Positions 1 through 5,421 of a DNA stretch of 6,243 bases are shown here, one piece after another. The notes under the pieces are model-generated. The model made no database searches and was not told where the DNA came from. It worked only from the letters and a program-made list of their open reading frames with translations. Position 1 is the stretch's first letter. Each line of letters starts with the position of its first letter. A program made the translations under genes and the position numbers. Source of the DNA: a bacterium (GTDB lineage Bacteria; ARS69); NCBI GenBank assembly GCA_025774865.1, contig JALGZO010000538.1, positions 1-6,243 of the forward strand. Direction: 5' to 3'.

Positions 1-732
1 ACGCTGCGCGTCGAAAAGCGGGCGATCCGGGATGCTCGATGCTCGGTATTCGTCTCGTGCCGCGATCGTGACACGGTGATCGGGAACTCCGGTGCGCGGT
101 CGACGATCGTACCGAACGGCGTCGACGTCGATTTCTGGAAGCGATCGTCCCCGGAGCGGGGGCACAATACGATCGTCTTCACGGGCGCCATGGACTACCG
201 TCCGAACGTCGACGCGGCCCTCCACCTCTGTGAGGAGATCCTCCCAGCCGTCCGACGGTCCGTTCCGGACGCGCGAGTTCTCATCGTGGGACGTGACCCG
301 ACGCCCCGACTCCGGGCGGCCGGACGAAAGCCGGGCGTGGAGGTGACGGGCTTCGTCGAGGATGTGAGGACCTACCTCGAGCCGGCCAGCGTCTTCGCGG
401 CGCCGCTGCGCTTCGGCGCCGGCATCCAGAACAAGCTGCTGGAGGCGATGGCGATGGAAGTTCCCGTCGTCGCCTCCCCGCTTGCCGCCGACGGCCTCCG
501 GACGGAGGACGGGCAGCGCCCGCCGCTGGACGTCGCCGAGGACCAGGACCGGTTCGTCGCGGTCCTCGTGAAGAGGCTGCGCGATCCGGACACCGCGCCG
601 GACGCGGCTGCGCGCAGTTTCGTGCGAGACAACTTCGTGTGGAGCCGGAGCGGCGCTCGGCTCTCCCGGGTGCTGCAGGAGGCGGCCGGGAACGCGGAGA
701 CTCGAGAGGTCCTTTGTTCACCGTCGCTCTGA
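1..732 (+). CDS. GT4 glycosyltransferase, C-terminal part (exosortase/PEP-CTERM-associated Stp1-like)
   Basis: This GT-B fold sugar transferase is cut by the left edge. The frame is open from base 1, so the GTG at 76 is internal. The 243 visible residues cover the end of the N-terminal domain and the whole C-terminal Rossmann domain. Visible signatures are VPNGVD (residues 37-42), GAMDYRPNVDA (63-73), a VGR strand after the first C-terminal helix (96-98), and GAGIQNKLLEAMAM with PVVAS (139-159). The pair GAMDYRPN plus GIQNK-LEAMAM is typical of the sugar transferases linked to exosortase A/PEP-CTERM exopolysaccharide loci (TIGR03087 type). The first Glu of the usual GT4 EX7E motif is not present; the nucleotide-sugar-binding Glu of LLEAM is. 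Family members are about 400 residues, so roughly 150-160 are missing upstream. It probably acts at the cytoplasmic membrane face on a lipid-linked glycan. Donor and acceptor are unknown. The next gene overlaps its 3' end. Confidence 0.88.
   Translation, partial: TLRVEKRAIRDARCSVFVSCRDRDTVIGNSGARSTIVPNGVDVDFWKRSSPERGHNTIVFTGAMDYRPNVDAALHLCEEILPAVRRSVPDARVLIVGRDPTPRLRAAGRKPGVEVTGFVEDVRTYLEPASVFAAPLRFGAGIQNKLLEAMAMEVPVVASPLAADGLRTEDGQRPPLDVAEDQDRFVAVLVKRLRDPDTAPDAAARSFVRDNFVWSRSGARLSRVLQEAAGNAETREVLCSPSL
704..710 (+). promoter_or_regulatory. Probable ribosome binding site deciding a TTG start
   Basis: GAGAGGT lies 3 nt before the TTG at 714, inside the 3' end of the GT4 gene. The spacing is slightly short, but this is the best Shine-Dalgarno match near the P-loop and supports TTG 714 over GTG 639. 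It also suggests translational coupling to the upstream gene. Confidence 0.4.
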
Positions 733-1430
733 TCGGGCCGGACGGCTCCGGCAAGTCGACCATCGGCCGGCGCCTCGAGAACGCGCTGGCGCTCCCCGTC
801 AAGTACATGTACATGGGCGTCAACCTCGAGGCGAGCAATCGGATGCTGCCCACCACGCGTCTGATCCTCGCGATCAATCGAGCGCGCGGCAAACACGACG
901 CCGGTCCCCCCGATCCGTCGCGACAAGAACCACGGCCTCGGAGCGCTTGGAAGCGAATGGCCCGGGACGCCAAGTCCCTCCTGCGCATCTCGAATCTCAT
1001 CGCCGAGGAGTGGTACCGGCAGCTCTTCGTCTGGATTCATCAGCGGCGCGGCAACGTCGTCCTTTGCGACCGGCACTTCTATCCCGAGTACTACGCGACA
1101 GACATCGCGGACCGCGGGGCCGATCGCCCGATTGCGCGCCGGCTCCACGGCTTCATGCTCGATCGCTTCTTCCCTCGACCAGATCTCGTCATCTGTTTCG
1201 ACGCCCCGGCCGACGTCCTGTTCGCACGCAAGCGCGAGGGGACTCCGGAGCTCCTCGAGGATCGCAGGCGGCAGTATTTGGCGATCGAGGACGTCGTGGA
1301 GAATTTCGCTCGCGTAGACGTGACGCAGACCGTCGACGAGGTCACGAGCGAAGTGGCCGGCGTGATTCGCGACTTTCACGAGAGGTGGAAGGCCCAGAGC
1401 GGATCGCCCGATCGGGCGGCCGCGACGTGA
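714..1430 (+). CDS. Thymidylate-kinase-like P-loop kinase of a glycan locus
   Basis: A P-loop kinase of 238 residues if started at TTG 714. It carries Walker A GPDGSGKST (residues 8-16), a CDRHFYPEYY segment (118-127) matching the DR[YH] motif of thymidylate kinases, a Walker-B-like DLVICFD strand (157-163), and an Arg-rich lid around RKREGTPELLEDRRRQY (172-188). It lacks the REPGGT motif expected after the first helix of housekeeping dTMP kinase. In its place is a KYMYMGVNLEASNRMLP stretch (29-45). It is therefore better read as a TMPK-like kinase of unknown substrate, as often found in polysaccharide clusters. Start choice: a GTG at 639 is in frame, but its extra 25 residues are low-complexity and overlap the upstream gene by 94 nt. 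TTG 714 puts the P-loop at the usual N-terminal position, has a GAGAGG upstream and overlaps by only 19 nt. It is probably cotranscribed with the GT4 gene. The substrate could be a nucleotide, a sugar or a lipid carrier. Confidence 0.8.
   Translation: MFTVALIGPDGSGKSTIGRRLENALALPVKYMYMGVNLEASNRMLPTTRLILAINRARGKHDAGPPDPSRQEPRPRSAWKRMARDAKSLLRISNLIAEEWYRQLFVWIHQRRGNVVLCDRHFYPEYYATDIADRGADRPIARRLHGFMLDRFFPRPDLVICFDAPADVLFARKREGTPELLEDRRRQYLAIEDVVENFARVDVTQTVDEVTSEVAGVIRDFHERWKAQSGSPDRAAAT
1405..1418. repeat. 14-bp perfect palindrome near the convergent gene ends
   Basis: CGCCCGATCGGGCG is its own reverse complement. It lies inside the last codons of the TMPK-like gene, 15 nt past the ATP-grasp stop on the other strand. 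Folded, it gives at most a 5-bp G+C stem with a GATC loop. No T-run follows on either strand, so it is recorded as a palindrome and not called a terminator. Confidence 0.5.
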
Positions 1431-1432
1431 GG

Positions 1433-2662
1433 TCAGGTGGCGCTGTGACTCGCTTCCACGGGCTCGGAGCCTGATTCGGGGCCGCGCGCTCGACCGAGAA
1501 TTCCCGCGCACCTCGCGAGGTCCGCCCAGAACGGCAGGGGATCTCTCCACGAGAACAACGCGTACGCCTTCCGCCCCCGGATGGATCTCCACCACTCCCG
1601 CGCCGTGAGCTCGCCGCGTCGCCAGTACCAGAACGACGACTGCAAATCCCGTCGCACCGCGATCCACTTCACGCCGCGGTAGGTCTGCTCACGATTCGTC
1701 GGCAGGGGAAGGCCGACCGCGTCGCAGTACATCGTGTAGAGGAGCTCAACCCCTCCCGCCTCCGAGATGGCGGACCGGCCGGTCGGGCGACCGATGTTCG
1801 GCTCGATGATGTAGTGCTTGCCGGTGCGCGAATCCTGTTTCATCTCCAGGTATCCGAGCCCGCGGTAGCCGACACTACGGAACAATCGCATCGACTCCTC
1901 GAGAACCTCGTCGTTGCGACATTCGACGCTGATGCACGCGGTTCCGGTCGCCGGCGGCCACTGCCGGATCTTGCGCGCGATGAAACTCACCAGGGGTTCG
2001 GAATCCCGGTCGAAATAGCAGTTACATGAATAGAGGGTCTCGTCCGACCCCTCCACCCAGTCCTGCACCATGAGCATTTCCACCCATCCCGACACCTGGT
2101 CGTAGACGCGGAGGAGATCGTCGGCGCTCGTGATCTTGTACACCTTCTCCTTCGAGTTCGCCGCCCACGTCGGCGTTCGAATCGGAGGCTTCAGCATACA
2201 CGGGTATTCGAGTCTCTCCGTGGCCCGCTCGGCGTCCCTCCGGGATTTCAGAAAGAACGTGCGTGGAATCGGCAGTGACTGCTCCGCCGCCCAGGTGTAG
2301 AAGCGGACCTTGTCCACCAACATCTCGACGACGTCCGGATCCGACAGCATGACGTGGTAGTGCGGGGCCAGGCGTTGCCGATTCCGGGAGACGACGAGGA
2401 CGCTGAGATCCGTGCACGGAACGAGCACTGCCTTCTGTCCGAGTGACGGCCCGAGCGCCTGCAGGGTATGGACGAGCTCGTCGCTCGACGTGTCCGTCAC
2501 CAGGATTCGTTCGCACGCTCGGGTTCGACAGCAGTAGTGGTCCGGGTCCTTCGTGATTCCGATGACCGGCACCCCCCTCGCCGAGAGGATCCGCGCCGAC
2601 TGCAGACCGGTCGCGTTGTCCATCCCGATGACGACGGCGACGGGTGGGCGCTCGGAGCTCAT
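1433..2662 (-). CDS. ATP-grasp ligase (carboxylate-amine ligase-like)
   Basis: A cytoplasmic ATP-grasp protein of 409 residues. The order is: a Rossmann-like pre-ATP-grasp domain beginning VAVVIGMDNATGLQSARIL (8-26) with PCTDLS at 82-87; the adenine/phosphate-binding Lys of CMLKPP (155-160, K158); VQDWVEGSDE (199-208); a basic loop ARKIRQWPP (229-237); and the Mg-binding core YLEMK (271-275) and IIEPNIGRPTGRS (285-297), where E273, E287 and N289 are the expected ligands. The C-terminal part (about 330-385) is rich in Trp, Tyr and Arg, with a DPLPFW segment. Family chemistry is an acyl-phosphate intermediate captured by an amine or thiol; the substrates here cannot be read. The frame is open further upstream, but ATG 2662 overlaps the preceding stop as ATGA and sits directly before the conserved strand, so longer starts are rejected. 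It is the last gene of the - strand operon, which suggests amide-type decoration of the glycan or its precursor (inference). Confidence 0.85.
   Translation of the reverse strand: MSSERPPVAVVIGMDNATGLQSARILSARGVPVIGITKDPDHYCCRTRACERILVTDTSSDELVHTLQALGPSLGQKAVLVPCTDLSVLVVSRNRQRLAPHYHVMLSDPDVVEMLVDKVRFYTWAAEQSLPIPRTFFLKSRRDAERATERLEYPCMLKPPIRTPTWAANSKEKVYKITSADDLLRVYDQVSGWVEMLMVQDWVEGSDETLYSCNCYFDRDSEPLVSFIARKIRQWPPATGTACISVECRNDEVLEESMRLFRSVGYRGLGYLEMKQDSRTGKHYIIEPNIGRPTGRSAISEAGGVELLYTMYCDAVGLPLPTNREQTYRGVKWIAVRRDLQSSFWYWRRGELTAREWWRSIRGRKAYALFSWRDPLPFWADLARCAGILGRARGPESGSEPVEASHSAT
2659..2662 (-). other. ATGA stop/start overlap (translational coupling)
   Basis: On the - strand the ATG of the ATP-grasp gene and the TGA of the O-ligase gene share bases in ATGA. 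This is a classic sign of coupled translation. It fixes the ATP-grasp start and supports a single transcript. A GGTGGGGG stretch just upstream may serve as a weak ribosome binding site. Confidence 0.75.
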
Positions 2663-4218
2663 CGGACCCCCACCGCCTCGGCCTCGAACTCCGTTTCCTC
2701 CGCCAGCCACGCCGACGCCCCGCGCTCCTCGCGCGCTGTCGGCTGCGTCTCGGCCCCCGCGAGCAGACGCGCACACACCCCGGCGATGGCCAAGGCGATC
2801 CAGTAGAAGCGCTGGTACGAGAAGTGGAGGAACATCGCGGCGCCGAAGTACATCAGGAGTCCGAGGAAGAACCCCATGGCCAGGTGGGCGAGATCGGGTC
2901 GAGTGTTCTTCAATCTCTGACGGCTTCGCCAGAGGTTACGCAGGACGACCATGGCGATGGCCATGAAGAGTCCCAATCCCACGATTCCCGTCTCGGCCGC
3001 GAGCTCAAAGTAAAGAATGTGCGCCCGCCGGCTCTTGTCGATGTCGCGGAAGGCGATGTCCGGATTCGCCATGTACTGGATCGAATAGTAAGGACTGTAC
3101 TGCGACGGGCCGACGCCGAGTAACGGATAGTCCAGGAAGACGTGGAGCGAGGCGAGCATCTCCGTGAGACGGCCGCGAATGGTGGCGTCACCCTGCTTCT
3201 TCTCCGTGACCGCTTCCGTCGTGAATCGCTCGAGGCCGACGACCGACTCGATTCGGCCAACATACCCGGGAGCGATTGCGATCAGAAGGAGTCCTGTCAC
3301 GACGGTGGCCACGATGAGTTGTCGGAAACGCAGGTATCCGAGGATGGTCAATAACAGAACGAGCGCGATGAGATTGAGGAACCCGCCGCGAGAATAAGTG
3401 AGCAGGATCCCGCTCAGAATCAGCACCGACGCCCCGGCCGCGATCAACCTCCCCTTCCCGGTCCGCTCGCCCCCAAGGCGGAAGAGCGCCACCGGAAGGA
3501 TCGTCAGCAAGATCTGCGCGCACCGATTCGGGCCACCCGTCGGCCCGCCGGCTCGGTGCGCTACTCGGACCTTCTCGCGGTCGCGAACGAATCCGTCATC
3601 CAGACCCTCGTCCTCGTACCCGTAGGTCGTGTTTCGCTGCATCAGACCGCCGAATTGCTGGTCGTACTGGCCGGTCAACTCCTGGTAGATCGCGAAGGAA
3701 CCCAGCGCCGCTCCGACGAGCACGAGGACCGAGGCCACCGCTCGCAGCGATCTCAGGCTTCGGATCGCGTTCATGAGCAGGAAGTAGAGCAGTAGCCCCT
3801 CCGTAACGAACGTCATGACCCAGGCCAGCGCGCGGTCGACGTCCTTCGCCATCATCGAGGAGAGAAGAGTCGCGCCGCCGAACAGGATCATGAGCAGGAA
3901 GGGATAGTCGATGATCCATGGTTCGCGTTTCACGAATACGTGAACGAAGATCGGGATGCAAAGGATGCCGCTGAACCCCGCCGCGATGATCGAGGCGTCG
4001 CCGATCTTGGCGCCGATGAGGGCGATGCCGTTCGAATAGGCGAGCGCCACGAACACCAGCGAGCCGACGTCGGGGCGCGCCAGAACGGCGGCGAGCAGCA
4101 GGAGGCCCGTGCCCACCGCCACGGGCAGGAGGGTCCCCAACTTGATGGTGAGGAAGGCCGAAGCGGCCGCCGCCCCCATGACGCCGAGCGTCGCCAGCAC
4201 CTTCATTGCGAGGCTCAT
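2659..4218 (-). CDS. O-antigen ligase / Wzy-type polymerase, polytopic membrane protein
   Basis: An integral membrane protein of 519 residues with roughly 12-13 hydrophobic segments. Six or seven lie in residues 5-177, four in 233-317 and three in 405-488. Two large hydrophilic loops separate them: one at about 180-232 with RAGGPTGGPN (222-231), and one at about 318-403 with RGRL (348-351) and PLLGVGPSQY (365-374). These loops and the TYSRGGFL segment (274-281), then AHILYFELAAETGIVGLGLF (399-418), match the Wzy_C/O-antigen ligase family. In that family, conserved Arg and His in periplasmic loops act on undecaprenyl-linked glycans. The role is to polymerise repeat units or transfer the glycan to an acceptor; sequence alone cannot decide which. 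The tail after the last helix (about 490-519) is hydrophilic and acidic. ATG 4218 was chosen for its AGGGGGAG four bases upstream. It starts 10 nt after the GT2 stop, and its stop overlaps the ATP-grasp start. Confidence 0.87.
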   Translation of the reverse strand: MSLAMKVLATLGVMGAAAASAFLTIKLGTLLPVAVGTGLLLLAAVLARPDVGSLVFVALAYSNGIALIGAKIGDASIIAAGFSGILCIPIFVHVFVKREPWIIDYPFLLMILFGGATLLSSMMAKDVDRALAWVMTFVTEGLLLYFLLMNAIRSLRSLRAVASVLVLVGAALGSFAIYQELTGQYDQQFGGLMQRNTTYGYEDEGLDDGFVRDREKVRVAHRAGGPTGGPNRCAQILLTILPVALFRLGGERTGKGRLIAAGASVLILSGILLTYSRGGFLNLIALVLLLTILGYLRFRQLIVATVVTGLLLIAIAPGYVGRIESVVGLERFTTEAVTEKKQGDATIRGRLTEMLASLHVFLDYPLLGVGPSQYSPYYSIQYMANPDIAFRDIDKSRRAHILYFELAAETGIVGLGLFMAIAMVVLRNLWRSRQRLKNTRPDLAHLAMGFFLGLLMYFGAAMFLHFSYQRFYWIALAIAGVCARLLAGAETQPTAREERGASAWLAEETEFEAEAVGVR

Positions 4219-4222
4219 CGAA

Positions 4223-4230
4223 CTCCCCCT
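4223..4230 (-). promoter_or_regulatory. Ribosome binding site of the O-ligase gene
   Basis: AGGGGGAG on the - strand lies 4 nt before ATG 4218 and overlaps the TAG stop of the GT2 gene. It is the strongest Shine-Dalgarno-like site in the - strand operon and decides ATG 4218 over the in-frame ATG at 4206. Confidence 0.6.
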
Positions 4231-5413
4231 AGTGCGCCGGCCGGCCCGCGGACGCGACAGGGTCCCGTTGCCGTTTCGGATTCCAGTGTTCGATGCGCCG
4301 ACCGCTCAGGAACGTGATCAACGCCACGAGCGCAGCGGCGTTCGCCAGACAGAAGTAGAACGGTGTGCTCAGGAGCCTGTGCCTTCCGGCCGGCGACGCC
4401 TTCAGCAGGAAGCCTACACCGGCGAGCAGGTAGCAGGCGATCTGCCCGGCCGCGATCACGAAGTAGAGCGGCCCCGTCGACACGAGAGCGAGCGACGATA
4501 CGAGAAGGCTCAGGAGAAGGATGGGAGCAAGACGTCGCAGCACCTTGTGCGAGAAGAGAATCACCGAGTAGAAGCCGAAGCGAAAAGGATTCAGGAGACC
4601 TCGCCGGAGCCATACGCCATTGAGACCGCGGTTCATGAGACGAACCCGGCGGCCGAACTCGTCCGGCGCCCTCCCGGTGGGGTACTCGTAGCCGATCGCC
4701 TCAGCCTCGAATACGAGCCGCTTGCCCGCGGCAATCACGCCGGTCGAGATCGCGAAATCGTCGGTCACGGCGGCGCTCGGCGGCTTCCGATACAGCGGCC
4801 GGCGGATCGCATACATCGCGCCGTCGGCGGAGACGATGCTCCCGGTCTCACTCTGTAGCGACTTGAGCCACTTGTCGTACTTCCAGTATGAGCTCTCCCC
4901 CTGTCCGCTGCTGTCGCCTCCTTCGGTCTTCCGATACTTCTGGTTGCCACACACACCACCGACTTCGGGATCGGCGAAGTTCCGGACGAGCATGCGGACC
5001 GCCTGAGGGTCGTAGAGGGTGTTCGCGTCCGAGAAGACGAGGACCTCGCCGCGCGCATCGCCGACCAGCTCGTCCAGGACGTGGATCTTCCCTCGACGGG
5101 GGAAGGCCCGCAGAACCACACCGCGCGACCCGTATTCGGCGACGATCGATTCAGTGGCGTCGTCGGAGCCGTCCGAGCCGACGATGATCTCGAGGGCGTC
5201 TGCCGGGTAGTCCAGCGCGAGCGAGTTCCGGATCTTGTCGCGGATCCCGAGTTCCTCGTTGTAAGCGGCGATGATCAGACTGACCGACGGGGTGCAGGGG
5301 GCCGCCGCGACCTTGCGGCGCCGGACGAGCCCCCACACCCCTGCGATCAGTCCGAATCCGGCGTAGATCCACGCGAGGAGCAGGACGGACACCCAGAAGA
5401 CGATCTCCGCCAT
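4229..5413 (-). CDS. Membrane-anchored GT2 glycosyltransferase
   Basis: A processive-type family 2 glycosyltransferase of 394 residues. An N-terminal membrane helix (about 3-27) is followed by a GT-A catalytic domain: SLIIAAYNEE (45-54), GSDGSDD (79-85), FSDAN (127-131, the DXD-equivalent metal site), SADGAMYAIRR (195-205) and VTDDF (216-220), which carries the likely catalytic Asp. The region 256-268 (RVRLMNRGLNGVW) sits where QXXRW is expected but lacks the exact motif. Three C-terminal membrane helices follow (about 293-312, 315-337, 347-370), then a short basic tail with HWNPKR (376-381). This layout matches membrane GT2 enzymes of exopolysaccharide synthesis, with the active site in the cytoplasm. 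Sugar donor and linkage are unknown. ATG 5413 is 8 nt after the BY-kinase stop; only a weak GCGAG precedes it, so coupling with the upstream gene is likely. Confidence 0.88.
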   Translation of the reverse strand: MAEIVFWVSVLLLAWIYAGFGLIAGVWGLVRRRKVAAAPCTPSVSLIIAAYNEELGIRDKIRNSLALDYPADALEIIVGSDGSDDATESIVAEYGSRGVVLRAFPRRGKIHVLDELVGDARGEVLVFSDANTLYDPQAVRMLVRNFADPEVGGVCGNQKYRKTEGGDSSGQGESSYWKYDKWLKSLQSETGSIVSADGAMYAIRRPLYRKPPSAAVTDDFAISTGVIAAGKRLVFEAEAIGYEYPTGRAPDEFGRRVRLMNRGLNGVWLRRGLLNPFRFGFYSVILFSHKVLRRLAPILLLSLLVSSLALVSTGPLYFVIAAGQIACYLLAGVGFLLKASPAGRHRLLSTPFYFCLANAAALVALITFLSGRRIEHWNPKRQRDPVASAGRPAH

Positions 5414-5421
5414 GACTCGCG

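Noticed and set aside
76-78. GTG as the GT4 start
   Set aside because: The frame is open from base 1, and the preceding residues look like the end of the GT4 N-terminal domain; family members need about 150 more residues upstream.
804-813. GTACATGTAC palindrome as an operator site
   Set aside because: It sits in the coding sequence for a conserved KYMYMG stretch of the kinase, with no promoter nearby; it is probably chance.
281-1000. 239-codon - strand open frame
   Set aside because: Arg/Pro/Ser-rich translation typical of a shadow frame; it overlaps the real GT4 and kinase genes.
1405-1418. Bidirectional intrinsic terminator
   Set aside because: The stem is only 5 bp with a 4-nt loop, and there is no T-run on either strand.
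372-1667. Long - strand open frame (431 codons) opposite the GT4 and kinase genes
   Set aside because: Low-complexity, Arg/Ala/Gly-rich translation with no family motif, lying antisense to two genes with clear catalytic motifs. It is a high-G+C antisense artefact.
2022-2774. 250-codon - strand frame within the ATP-grasp gene
   Set aside because: Arg/Gly-rich out-of-frame reading of the ATP-grasp gene. No frameshift is needed there, since the true frame is intact from 2662 to 1433.
2663-2776. Longer ATP-grasp start adding 38 residues
   Set aside because: The extension is Gly/Arg/Ala-rich, lies wholly within the O-ligase gene and ignores the ATGA overlap that marks the natural start.
4109-4858. 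249-codon + strand open frame opposite the GT2 gene and the O-ligase start
   Set aside because: Charged, motif-free translation; the opposite strand carries intact GT2 motifs and membrane helices.
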